Positions 22,860 through 34,085 of a stretch of 64,000 nucleotides of DNA are shown here, piece by piece. How positions within the stretch are numbered: the first letter of the stretch is position 1; each line of letters begins with the position of its first letter. This DNA is from Microstegium vimineum (Eukaryota; Streptophyta; Magnoliopsida; Poales; Poaceae). The stretch lies in the NCBI GenBank assembly GCA_022036555.1, contig CM039130.1, positions 21,106,570 through 21,170,569 of the forward strand, in the 5' to 3' direction. The notes beneath the pieces are model-generated. The model had not been told where the DNA came from, ran no database searches, and saw only the letters and a program-made list of their open reading frames with translations. Both the position numbers and the translations under genes were made by a program.

Positions 22860-23666
22860 GAAGAAATATAGGGGACTTTACTTTTGCCACTCATATAGTT
22901 AGCATGAGCCTATTTGCCACATTTTGTAGGTGCTCCTAATCTTTTGCCCCTAAGCTGACCAAATATTTTATAGTCATTTTGGCTTCGTAATACGGTCCGA
23001 CAGCCCTAGTCAAGTTGCTAGCGTGGCAAGGGCACGTAAAAAACGTCGTGGCAAGGGCACGTAAAAAACGTCGTTGCCCCTTGCCTTATTCATTCACAGA
23101 GAGTCGAGCGCTTCCCGTATCTCCAGCCACGCCCCATTCTGCTTCTTCTCCCTCGTGCGGGAAGCTTGGGGACTCTAGCGAGCGGCGCGAGATCTAACGG
23201 TGCGGTGGTCGTGGATATGTAGGCTAGCAGTGGTCGTAGATGTAGGTCTACCTTCCTCCTCCTTTCCCTGCTCGTCTCATGTATGATTCTGATGGGATGC
23301 CATCTAGGGTTTGGGTTTTGATTTGGTTAAGGTTTTAATTTTGTTTGCGGTCATTAAAGTTCATGGTTTGTGCGTTACTGCGCTTCATGGGTAGTGGATT
23401 TGTTTGTCTTGCACAATGCAGTTGTCAGATTGTCCACCTTGGTAAGTAGGATATTGTGATATTGTCTGAATTGTATTTGATGTGCTGTGTGTGGAGTTGG
23501 TTCAATTTCTAATTACAAAATGTTTTCGTTGTGGACATGTGCAAGGATTGATCCTAGCAATGCGTTTAGAATTGTTGTTGAATGTGCTAAGCTCACTGCT
23601 GACTCGAGTATGGGCCACTAGAAATGGAAGATTCAAGGCATGATATATGGTTTGAGAGTAGGTCTG
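22860..23666. other. Upstream intergenic region
   Basis: No supportable gene. It holds a two-copy tandem repeat of a 25-bp unit starting CGTGGCAAGGGCACG at 23,022 and 23,047, then AT-rich sequence up to the copia LTR. Short plus-strand frames have no recognisable domain. Confidence 0.4.
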
Positions 23667-25588
23667 TGTTGGAAGCCCATGTGTTTGGTTTTGAGTAATT
23701 GATGAAACCTACCAAATGTACTAACCTTTGCTCTCTAAGTGAATATGATGAGATAGGTCGGTACATGCCATATGACGGATCTAGATGGATCAAGGTGGTG
23801 ATTGCAAGGCTCTAGCATGGAAGGACGGATCAAAAGGAAATGGGTTCAAGGCAAAGGTGAAATTAGGAACTATTTTCGGTTTGGTGATCAAGACACTATA
23901 GAGAGTGTGCTCACATTTAGGATAGATAGCCGTACTATCAACGAGAGAGAACTTGTGTTTGATTACGATTATCATGTGCCACTAGGTTCATTTGCATTGC
24001 ACTAAAACTTGTGAACTAATGAGAGTAACCAACCTAATTCCAAGAAAATGTGAACTAAAAGCTAACACACGTGCACAAGTGTTGGAATCACTGTTGGAAT
24101 CACTTAGTGTTAGCCCTTGGAAACTTGGAAAGAAGTTTGGAGGCGTTTTGACTGAAGAAGGAGGTTCGGGCGCTAGGGACTTGCCTGTCCGGACCATTGG
24201 CGGTGCTTCGGAGGCATACCCTAGGTTCACTGTGCCAGGCACAGTGCATCCGGACGCGGGAGACAGTCCAGAGCCGAGGTCCGGACATGCGTCCGGAGCT
24301 CTTGAGCTCTCTGTTGCTTACTGAGTAAGCTCCGGACGGTGGTCTTTGGTCCGGAAGTGGAGCTCCGGATGCTGCGTCTGGAGTCTTAATGCTCTCGGGT
24401 GGTTTATGTGATGAGTCCGGACGCTCGGTGTCTTAGTCCGGACCTGGACTATTCATCGCGTCCAGAGACATGTGTCAGCGAGTGAGCTACGCATCAATGG
24501 ATCGATTCAAACTGAAAGGGGTCCGGACGCGTGCACGTTAGTTCGGACAAGGTGTCTGGACGCGTCCGAGCCTGTGTCCGGACGTTGTAACAGAAGCTTG
24601 GCTTCACTGCTGGTGAAGGGCCCGGACGCTTGCAATGGTCCGGAACCCCTGTGTTTTGTGTGTTCGAAGCACGTGTAGGAAACGTGAAATGGGGCTAAAC
24701 GGCTAGTTTTGAGGGAGAGGCTATATATACTTCACTCCCCTTGGGCATCTCTCTTGCACACTCACTTCACTCATACACTTGTGCTAGCTTGTGAGAGCCT
24801 CCACCACTCATCTCTTTGATAGAATTGCTCATTTCATGAGAGATTGAGGGAACCAAGTGCATTGCTCTATTGATTACATTCTAGTGGCACTTGGTGATCG
24901 TCGTCATCGTGGGAGCTCTTATTATTCTTGGAGATTGCCAACTCCTAGACGGCTTGGTGCGACAAGGATCGTCGAGCGGAGGAAGGTGATTGTCTCCGGC
25001 TTCGATCGGTGGATTGTGAGTGGTTCTTGAGTCTTCCCTACGGGAGTTCACGAAAGACATCTCTAGTGGATTGCTCGTAGCTTATGGATCCCTATCTTGT
25101 GTTGATTGTGCGGCACCCGGTTGTGGGTTAGGCTAGTCATGCCTATTAGCACATGAATCACCAAGTAGGTGTATCGCTACAACAAGGACTAACTTGTTGG
25201 CAAACAAGTGAACCTCGGTAAAAAATCATTATGTCACTTGTCTCTTTACCGAGGATTCTCTTATGATTATTGATTGATTGGTTATCTATTGGTTGCTACT
25301 CTCCTCGTTGGTATAACCCTTCTAACTCTCGCGCTTGCATTTCATTCTTTACATTCTTGCAAGGTAGAGTATCTTGTGTAGTTTGTTCTTGTAGTTCTAG
25401 TTAGCTAGCCTCTTGTGTGACATAGTTTCTTGCTAGTAACTAGAATTGTGGTAGGTGGCTTGCCTAACCTTGTAGTGCTAGAGCAAATCCACTTTACGTC
25501 GTGTGTTATACTAATCTTTTGTCTAGTGTTGTTGTAGAAAATTTTATTAGGCTATTCAACCCCCCTCTAGCCATTCCTAGACCTTTCA
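23667..25588 (+). mobile_element. 5' LTR of a SIRE/Maximus-like copia element
   Basis: This 1,922-bp LTR begins TGTTGGAAGCCC and ends ACCTTTCA, and is followed at 25,591 by a good Met-tRNA primer site (TGGTATCAGAGCC). A TATA-like stretch (GGCTATATATACTTC) occurs near 24,719. GTCTG at 23,662-23,666 is the likely left target duplication; its partner is not in the window. Between about 24,170 and 24,650 the LTR holds more than ten copies of TCCGGA-type motifs. Confidence 0.85.
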
Positions 25589-25590
25589 AG

Positions 25591-25604
25591 TGGTATCAGA
25601 GCCG
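25591..25604 (+). promoter_or_regulatory. Primer-binding site of the copia element
   Basis: TGGTATCAGAGCCG begins two bases after the LTR and matches the 3' end of initiator Met-tRNA, the usual primer for plant copia elements. Confidence 0.9.
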
Positions 25605-25646
25605 ATACACCGTTTCATTTGAGGCTTAACATCCCACGGTGTTAAA

Positions 25647-26156
25647 ATGGCTCAAATCAACAACACCAAGAGGCCACCCAAGTTCGATGGCACCAACTAT
25701 AGCTATTGGAAGGCATTGATGACCACCCATATCAAATCAATCAACCAGAAGATATGGTTGGTGGTTGACAAGAAGTTTGAGGTAGTGAACGAGGAAGCAC
25801 CCACCATGGCCGAAGAAGAAAAGCTCCAAAACAATGACATTGCATTGAGTGCCATTCATGATGCAATCTCCAAAGAAGTCTTTGAGCAAATCAAGAATAT
25901 AGAGAGTGCTCATGATGCATGGAAGAAACTAGAAGAGTCATATGAAGGGACTCAATCAATGAAGGGGCCAAGGCATATACTTGAAGGAGAAGTTTGTAAG
26001 CTTCAAGATGAAGGAAGATGAAAATGTGCCAGAAATGTTCAATAGGCTTGAGGTGCTTGTCAATGACCTCAAGTCACTTGGAGAGAAGGTGGAGGACAAG
26101 GATTTCTAATTTAATTTTTTGAGGAACCTTCCCTCAAGATTTGGCATGTTGGTCAC
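25647..26156 (+). pseudogene. copia gag, truncated by insertion
   Basis: The frame starts MAQINNTKRPPKFDGTNYSY, a typical start of SIRE-type copia Gag with the UBN2/gag region (YWKALMTTHIKS, AHDAWKKLEESYEG). It lies 42 bases after the primer site, as expected for a 5' gag gene. A shift at about 26,015 leads into KMKEDENVPEMFNRL and then ...LPSRFGMLV. The gene is cut at 26,157, where an unrelated LTR starts. The rest of gag-pol lies outside the window, beyond the inserted stack. The protein would form the virus-like particle. Confidence 0.85.
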
Positions 26157-26300
26157 TGTTGGCATCAAGAACGATATACTTTTACATAACCAAAATGCTG
26201 CCAACAACCTCGGGATCAAGGATAAAACAATCACATCATGAGCACATTTTATTAAATAACAAGTTCCACATGTCCATGAGTATGTCAATGCAGGAATGAA
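26157..26300 (+). mobile_element. Left end of the Athila-type element: 5' LTR remnant
   Basis: About 144 bp are nearly identical to the start of the LTR at 62,482 (TGTTGGCA(T/A)CAAGAA ... CAATGCAGGAATGAA). Identity stops abruptly at 26,300. It interrupts the copia gag frame, so this is the true left boundary of the outer element. The expected duplication to its left is GTCAC; its partner should lie past 64,000. The remainder of the LTR has been replaced by the Tat-type LTR that starts at 26,303. Confidence 0.85.
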
Positions 26301-26302
26301 CT

Positions 26303-27714
26303 TGTTAATACTGGATTTTGGTATGCTCAGAAAGATGACAGGTGGGCCAGTACAGAATTCAGAGCATTCGGCAAGCGTTTGTGCGGTCGGCCAGTTTCCA
26401 AAGAAGTCGGCAAATGTCCGTGCGGTTGGCTAATCGCCAAAGGTTTGGCTAAATGATCATGCGGTCGGTTATTCTAAGGAGGAGCGGTTTTCCGTTGAAG
26501 AAGCGACAAAAACGGCAAGCAAAGGGACGATCGGGCAACGAAGTCCGCGACAATTAAGGCAATGAAGACTCCGGAGGAAATTAAAGTTAAAGATATCATG
26601 TTTTTCCTTTAATATTTTGTAACCGTGTCTTTTTAGGACTCATGTCACAACCAGGTATAAATATAAACCCTTGGCCATTGTAAAAAACTGTTCACAACCA
26701 ATACAATACAACCGACCCCGTGCCAATTTCGAGTCATTTGTCGTGTCATTGAGTTCTTCGAGGGGAACCATCGATCCATCGACCTCCGTAAGTTCCGGCA
26801 ACCTTGTTATCATGTCTAGTATCATGCGGTGGATTTAGATGTTGATACAAGTAGTCTTGTTTATTTTCAATGATCGTGCGGCGGATCCTTGCTTGACAAT
26901 CAAGAAGTCTTCGCTTACGTTTTGTGTATGAGTAGATACCGTGTGGCAGGTGCTTGCTCGATATGCCTAGCAAAAGCAAGATGGTTATCGACTCTATTAG
27001 ATTTGGCAAGATCTAGTAGATTCATTAAGTTACTATGTGTTGCATGTTTATATATTTTATATATTTGTAACACTCTTTTGCCCAATCTAGATTGATACGG
27101 TTCGGCTTCATCTTTTCTCATAGATTTATTTATGCTTTTGTAATTGCTTATACCCATAAATAGATCTTATACTCATAATAGCCGAATTGGTTTCATCTAG
27201 ATTGTTACGTGTTGCGGGTTCATGCATGTTAACTACGTTTGAGTTTTTATAAAGTTAGGTGTCGTGCGGCGGATACAAGCTTTAGATTGGTTTGATCGTG
27301 TTTGCTTACGTTTCCTTCATCATGGACCCCAATTCGGATGGATAGCCGAGTTGGTTATGCTTTAATTCATATTTAATGATGATTCGTTCATATGTACTTT
27401 ATCATGCATGCATGTTCGGCAATCAACTCTTTACGTGCTCATTGTTTGTTTTAGCCGAATGATCTATAAAACTTGTTGGCCGACAACTTCTATAGCTGTA
27501 TGTCGTCGTAAGTGGCTTCAGGGCCGTATATATGGAACTGTCTGGTCTCACCCGACATGTTTTAGTTTTATATCTAATGATTTTCATCCCTTGTTAGTTT
27601 CAGGTCAAACTAACTGGTACGTTTCCGGATTTTGAAACACCCAGGCACCTGATTGAAGCTACGCTTTCTGGCTTGTTGTGTGTTAGGCACAGTGCGTCAC
27701 ATTTCGTGTCAACA
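26303..27714 (+). mobile_element. LTR of a Tat-like gypsy fragment
   Basis: It begins TGTTAATACTGG and ends CGTGTCAACA (1,412 bp), followed by a primer-site region with TTTGGCACGCTCGG, the style of Tat/Athila elements. A TATA-like GTATAAATATAAACC lies at about 26,652. No second copy of this LTR is in the window, so the element is truncated at its 3' side. Confidence 0.65.
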
Positions 27715-27752
27715 CACTTTTTGGCACGCTCGGTAGGACACCACATCTCAAG

Positions 27753-30120
27753 ATGGTTGAAATTGACAATAGCCAGGTTCTAGACGTGACTATGGACGAG
27801 TTGCTAGAAGACCTGAGGAATATTATCCAGCAAGCATGTGATGAGTTTCAACGTAAATGCTTGATGTCTTTTTCAAAGAACAAAAGCAACAAGGTTTTTC
27901 AGAAACAATCACTCCCAAGGACTCTCCTTCATCATTAGACTGATTACACCGAAGAGGAAGATGCTCAGAAGATGACTGAAATGGTTTACAAGGCCATGAG
28001 TGAGACCATGAGAAATCATCATACAACTTTTTTGAATACCTTTTGCACAATCATGGTTAGTACTTTCGGTCCATCTGCTGATAAATACTTCGAAGAAGTT
28101 GTTGGTCCAATGCAAGGACCAACATTGTTCCATGTGCCTAAGCACTAGGAGAAAGCTGCTGAGAGTAGCGGAGCGCCTGGCATGGATCAAGGTGGGATGG
28201 CTCCTCACCAGAAACAGCAACCGCCCATAACATATGGCCAACTCGCGTTCGGTGCATCAGGAAACGTCCCACAATCGGCTTTCAAGGTGTCTCCAGCTGT
28301 GAACAGGTTGTAGAAAAATATGTATGGAGACGGATATCAAGAGTTTGTTGATTACAATGCTATTGACTCTTTCCCGAATCCGAGGTATAAGAACTCTGCA
28401 GGTTTGGCTTTTGAAGGGCAGACACATGGACTCCCAATTCGAATATTGACCTTATCATGAACAGGATGACAGATATGATGCAGAATCAGTTTGGCCTAAA
28501 GCCAAAGAGCCAGTCCTATGCATACAAGTCCCCTTATCCAGAGTGGTATAACCGAGTTGCACTTCCTCTGAGAGTAAAACCTCCCACAGACCTGACCAAG
28601 TTTTCTGGTCAGGATGATACCAGCATCATAGAGCACATCAGCCAATACTTGATGCAACTCAGAGAGGCATCCGCTGATGAAGCTTGGAGGATTCGTTATT
28701 TCTCGTTGTCTCTGACAGGACCGGCTTTCACGTGGTTCATGTCTCTGCCAGCTAATTCCATTGGTACATGGCAGAATTGGAGCAGAAGTTTCATTCATAT
28801 TTCTTTACAGGCACTAATGAGAAGAAACTAGTTGACCTTATGAGCTTGAAGCAGAGAGCCAATGAAACACCCCAGGAGTATCTCCGTAGGTACAGGAGAC
28901 TAAAACCTCTGTTATTCCTTAAACCTGCCAGATGACCAGTTGCCAGGGATGGTAATAGCGAGCATGCAACCGAATATTAGAGAGAAGCTGTTCGGCATGG
29001 ACTTCGACGACCTTGGTCAGCTGTCACAACGATTGGCCATGATTAGCAATCAGGCTCAAGGGTTTAGGAGAGACAACCATTTCCAGAAAGGTGATGTGGC
29101 TAATGAGATGTATCAAAGTTTCCTGGAAGAAGCAGCAGAGTACGATGATGAAGATAAAATAGCCGCAGCCGAATTGGTCTGGGGGAAAGAACCAACTCAG
29201 GTCAGTCAACACTGGTTGAGGCAGCAGAAGGGCACATACGACTTTGATGTCTCCAAGTCAGACAAGTTGTTTGAGATGTTGCTCAAAGAAGGACGTATCA
29301 AGTTGGCGGAAGGGCACCCCATGCTGCGCCCTGAAGGGGTGAGAGATAAAAAGTTTTGCGGTTACCACAATACCAATTCTCATTCCATCAATGATTGCCG
29401 AGTATTCAGAATGCAGATTCAGAAAGCTATTCAGGAAGGGCATCTGAAATTTGATGGGAAGATGAAAATTGATGCTAATCCTTTTGCACAGAACACAGTA
29501 TCTTTCTCCGTGAACATGATTGCTATGGAAAACTCCAAAGATAAGGGCAAGGTGAAAGTGTTAACCTTAGACAGAGCTAAGAAAACTGGTGTTGTTGACC
29601 CTGATCGGCAAATTACAAATGAAGAGTTTCGACAATAGGCTCAGTTCCAAAATGGCCGAACTGAGAGAGGGAAGCTTCCAAGCCCAGAATCACGACACAG
29701 ATTCTTTTGAACAAATGGCGACGGGAGCAAGAACAGTATCGAAAGCGAAGGTATTATGAGGAACAAGAGTTCATGGAGGAACATCAGAGGTATGAGGAAG
29801 AGATGTACCAAAGGGAGCAAGACTACATGAGAGAGCAGGAACAATCTCATTGGGGATGCTCGTTCTTTAAACATTGTTGGAATGAAGGCTTGAAGCTGCC
29901 TACTAAAGATAATTGCCCTGAATGCAGTGATCAGTATTCAGAGTACAGGCAGTCTCGGGCCAACCGCCGTTCGGTCCATGAAAGGCTTAGAGCACATTTT
30001 ATTGAGGACGATCGGCGTGTAAAAATGGACAGCTCTGGAAATCGGCGGAGCAAGAGATTTGCCGATCAAGGGTGGATCCATTATGAAGAAGACGCTGAGG
30101 AAGAAGAACACCTTGATGCT
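27753..30120 (+). pseudogene. Tat-type gag (broken)
   Basis: The frame opens with ATG 27,753 (MVEIDNSQVLDVTMDEL), 39 bases after the LTR. Stops and shifts occur at about 27,938, 28,148, 28,311 and 28,830. A Retrotrans_gag domain is clear at 28,540-28,900, with LTKFSGQDDTS, LTGPAFTWFMSLP and LMSLKQRANETPQEY. Further on come KFCGYHNTNSHSINDC (29,353-29,400), a zinc-knuckle-like stretch, and an unusually charged E/R-rich region (29,740-29,850). It is the structural Gag of a Tat-lineage gypsy element. No pol follows; the frame passes into Athila-like sequence near 30,120. Confidence 0.75.
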
Positions 30121-31266
30121 GCCGCTAGAGGGGTATTTCTCCAACACACAGTGAGAAATGCCAAGGACCTCATCGAGAAAATGGTAATTAACCAAGGATG
30201 GGGTGAGGAACGTCTCCAGCCAAAGAGGAGAGGTATGCACACCGTCAATGAGGTGGACATGCTCTCTGCCAAGATGGACCTCTTAATGAAGAAGATAGAA
30301 GAAGGTTCCAAGAAGGAACAAGAGGTCATCTATCCCACTGCCACCGCATGAGCTATTGAAGCTGATCCATGGTGCGAGGTGTGCGGAGGAACAAAGGAGG
30401 ATGTGAACTTCATCAGCAACAACAACAACGGTATCGACTCCAACAACAAGGAAACTGGAATTCACGCCCCTTCTACCAAGGTAATGGAGGTAATAACAAT
30501 TACAATAATTATAATTCTTACAATAATCAACCTTCATTGAAAGATCTTGTTCTTGGTCAATCTAAGATTAATGATGGTATAAATAAAAAGATGATTGCCA
30601 CGGATAAAGTTCTAGAAAATCTTGGTGAGAAAATGGATAGCTTTGCCACTGCCATGGAAAATCAATTGAGTTTTAATAAAATGCTAGAAACACAATTAGC
30701 TCAATTAGTAGCAGCTATGCCATCTATAGAACAAGGTAAGATTCCTAGAAAATCAGAGGATTCAATTAAGCATGTTAATATGGTTACAATGAGGTTCGGT
30801 AAGCCTCCACTTCGCTCCTATTGGGCTATCTTCTCGATCCTCCCTTCATCATAAAGAAGGAAGATCTAGGCCACCTGACGATCAAATGTTCAATCGGACA
30901 ACAAACCTTCCACAACGCCTTCTGCGACCTTGGATCAGGTGTCAACATCATGTCAAGGTAACTTATGATAACCTATTAGGGGGACCATTGCTCCCTACAT
31001 GTGTTCGTCTACAGATGGCGGATCAAACAATGCGATTTCCTGAGGGACTTGCGAGGGATATCTTGGTAAACATCCAAGATGAGTACATCCCCACCGACTT
31101 CATCATCCTAGACATGGGAGCCAATGTGGACGTCCCCGTCATCTTGGGAAGGCCCTTCTTCAACACCACCAACGCGGTCATCTACATAGGATCATGCCAG
31201 ATCCACTTCCAGTTCCTGAGTCACAAGGTGAAGTGTGCTTTCAATGGTTATAAACTTAACAAATAG
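30120..31266 (+). pseudogene. Athila-type gag C-terminus and protease (broken)
   Basis: From about 30,150 the frames match Athila-style Gag: NAKDLIEKMVINQGW, KRRGMHTVNEVDML, NQPSLKDLVLGQSKIND and LSFNKMLETQLAQL. The zinc knuckle is shortened: CEVCG is followed directly by TKEDVNF. A stop at 30,352 and shifts near 30,360, 30,800 and 30,950 break the frame. At 30,950-31,263 a protease-like domain is readable (GSGVNIMS, FIILDMGANVDVPVILGRPF). RT, RNase H and integrase, which should follow, are absent, so the element was non-autonomous or has lost pol. Confidence 0.75.
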
Positions 31267-32633
31267 GTTAAAGCACAACCACCAAGAAGAAGAGTTCGAG
31301 CTCCATGCTAAAAGAAGCAATATCTAGAGACCAAGATCAATGAACTCAAGAAGGACGAGCCCGCCAATCCAAGGCAGACTTGGAAAGCAAAGGAGGTACA
31401 CACATCACATCTCCATCTCCGGAGCCATCAAGTGCACCCGAAGAATGAACAAGAAGGAGAATCCTACTCCGAGGACTTAAAATCAAGGAGCCTTCGTCGA
31501 AAGGTAAGTCGGTAGTTATCTTTGATTTTCCTTAATTTCTCTTTTTCATTTAGTTAAATTCTTTAATTTCTATCATGTTTAAAATTTAGAAGAAAAATAA
31601 TAAAGTTCAGATTAAATAAAACTTGAGATTAGTGTAGCTTTAAAATTTGACAAAAGGTAGGACCATAGGGTGGTCGGCCGACCACCCCTATGCACCCTAT
31701 CTTGGCTTATTTAAATGAGGAGTACAATGTGACCTTGTAAAAGAAAAAGAAAAAAATGGAGGCCTAGGGGGGTCGGCCGACCACCCTAGGTGCCCCTGGG
31801 TCATCTCTCTCTTTTCCCTACCTTCATTTGTCCAAGCATCTTATGATTTGAGTAGTGAGAAATTCAAAATTCAGATTTTGCTTTAGGAGATATCTTTTTT
31901 ACCTTGTCATGCTTTAAAGTACATCAATCACTTTTGGTTAAAGCATGAAACACTCTTGTCTCCCACTACTCCTTGTTCAAAGTGGGGAATCATGATCACC
32001 TTTCACTTTCACTTTGTCATGCTTTGAAAAATAAAACACATCAATCACCTTTGATCAAATAATGACATACCTTTGTCCCCCACTACTCTTTGTTTAAAGA
32101 GGAGAATCTTGAGAACTTTAGCTCAGCTTTTGATCACATCACATAGCATGCCTTACCTTTCACCAAGCACTAGAAAAAGTTTGAGTGGAATCCCCACTAT
32201 AGGGGTCGGCCGACCACATGGTGCCCCCTCTTTCTTCCTCTTTTGCTTTGTGTAAGGCATCTCCTAAAGCTAGTGATCATGGCACCCAAGGGCATGCCCA
32301 AGGGGGGTCAGCCGACCACCCTTTGGTGCCTCCTTGGTGCCATCTCCTTCCCCTATAAAAGCCCATGCAAGGAGAGCTTAATTCCTCACACCTCAGCCAG
32401 AATCCAGTTCGAGCTCAAACCACTCCTTGCCTTGCTCTCTTCTCTTTACTCTCTAGTGAAGTTCTTAGCTCTCAAGAGAAGTAGTGCTCCTCTCTCAAGA
32501 CCACAAGAAGATATCTTGTCTTTATCAAAGCTTCTCTTAGCTCAAATCTCTCCCCACAAGGCAAACTAGGAAACCCACTCTACACACAACCTTGTCCTAG
32601 TCTTGTCCTTGTGTCTCTCTTCCTCTCTAGAAT
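31267..32633 (+). other. Non-coding segment of the Athila-type element with palindromes and a TATA box
   Basis: No long frame is present. It has four copies of the 12-bp palindrome GGTCGGCCGACC (31,672, 31,771, 32,204 and a variant at 32,306), each inside a longer dyad. The same motif recurs at 61,048 and, as a variant, at 62,664 in the same element. A TATA-like CCCTATAAAAGCCC lies at about 32,352, some 280 bases before the ORF-1 start at 32,634, so an internal promoter is possible. Imperfect repeats with CATGCTTT(A/G)AA and TCCC(A/C)CTACTC occur at 31,905-32,100. Confidence 0.5.
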
Positions 32634-32694
32634 ATGAAGAACCCTCTAAGATCCGTATTCAAGAAAGAAAAACAAGCCTTTAGTGGCAGCTCAT
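32634..32694 (+). pseudogene. ATHILA ORF-1-type gene, 5' piece
   Basis: ATG at 32,634 opens a frame beginning MKNPLRSVFKKEKQ. After 20 codons plus one base it is cut by the 16-kb element. The frame and phase continue exactly at 48,768, after the second copy of the target duplication, so both pieces are one gene. The start is chosen because it is the first ATG downstream of the TATA-like box and because phase is kept across the insertion. Confidence 0.75.
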
Positions 32695-34028
32695 TGTCGG
32701 GTACGAAGGTAAGGGGTACCCTAAACCCTTCGATAAATTAACGCTAAACATAGCAACCATTTTTAAGGCAGGACCAGCCCACTACTCGGTAAGGCGCGGC
32801 CCATCACTCGAAGGCCCCCCTACACCGGCTGTGGCGACGAGTCGCGGGCCGGCCCACTTCGACGAAAAATGACGGACCGAGGGGGCGAGCGAACGACCCC
32901 CCGGCTCCACCTCGACGCCGAATGACGGACCGAGGGGGCGAATGAACGACCCCCCGGCTCCTACCTCGACGGCAAATGACGGACTGGGGGGGGGGGGGCG
33001 AGCGAACGACCCCCCGCTCCCACCTCGACGAACGAAGGATGGACGAGGGCCGAACGATCGACCCCTCGACCTCTACCTCGACCTCTACCTCGACCTCTCC
33101 GACCCCGTCTCTGCTCCGACCCCGTCCACGCTTCGACCTCTACCTCGACCAGGGGTCGAACGGACAACCCCCGGACGAGGGGCTCGATTAACCCAACTGC
33201 TCCCGACATGGGTTAAAGTGAATCCACCTAACGACATGGGCGCCCGCGTCCGTTGTCAAATCCGCCAACTCCCCGTCAAGTCCCCGATTCCTGTCAACTG
33301 TGCCGCCACTGTTGCCACTACGCGAGTACGGACTCCAGCAGTACCCCTTGGAAAGTGAACAGTGCGACCCTCGACGACGACTTCGGGAACGTGACAGAGC
33401 CACGCAGGGCTCGACCCCTCCCTCGACCGGGGGGGGGGCTCGACCCCTCTCTCCAACAACTCCAGTATGGAAGCCGTCCCATCCGCCCCATCCTGCTTCA
33501 GCCGTGGTATTCGGGCCCGCCTGCGGACGTTGTGCTGCGGTGACTTCTACTGCTGCCACGACTGGGGACGCCAGAAGGACGGGAAGGCCATGCCGCCACA
33601 GTGCTCAACGTCTCTCCGCCAACACTGTGCCTCGGACACGCTACTCGTACTTCCACAGTTAGGGCCCTGTACCCTCGGACCTCCCCTTGGTCTATAAAAG
33701 GGGACGCCGAGGTAGAGAAAGGGGGATTTGTTTTTCGGACGATCGGATCACTCATCGGACTTCAGCTCTGGCCTCCACACTCCACACACCCCGCCACTCG
33801 ATCGACCCCTCGGGTGGCCAACTCCGTGTAACACAGCTTGTACCCCCCCTGTACGAGCACGTTTTGGGTGCGAGATAATACAAGTCATCCTCCCCCGCTG
33901 GACGTAGAGCCTTCTTTGCCCGAACCAGGATAAACCTTGTGTCCATCTTGCATCACGTCTGAGAGAGGGAGCACGCGATATACAAATTTACTTGTTGTGG
34001 TCTTGACTCCCGGGTCATAACACCGACA
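32695..34028 (+). repeat. 5' LTR of the 16-kb Tat element
   Basis: It contains a three-unit minisatellite at 32,871-33,035 (about 53-54 bp per unit, GACGGAC...GAACGACCCCCC). A good TATA box (TCTATAAAAGGGG) lies at 33,691-33,703, the likely promoter for gag-pol. The matching site in the 3' LTR reads TCTATGAAAGGGG. Confidence 0.92.
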
Positions 34029-34048
34029 GTTGGCGCGCCAGGTAGGGG
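34029..34048 (+). promoter_or_regulatory. Primer-binding site region of the 16-kb element
   Basis: GTTGGCGCGCCAGGTAGG directly follows the 5' LTR. The same arrangement (GTTGGCACGCCAGGTAGG) follows the LTR ending at 50,645, so the site is shared by the two Tat elements. The priming tRNA was not identified. Confidence 0.75.
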
Positions 34049-34085
34049 GAATTGTGTGTCGATCAACTCCGAACTACTCTCTCAG

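Noticed and set aside
22058..22894. Minus-strand 278-residue frame overlapping exon 1
   Set aside because: It is a shifted frame of the same exon, rich in S, R and P, with no domain; the JmjN/JmjC frame is clearly the real one.
32942..33878. Several open frames in the Tat LTR
   Set aside because: They translate the GC-rich minisatellite and surrounding LTR in many frames at once; none is conserved as protein.
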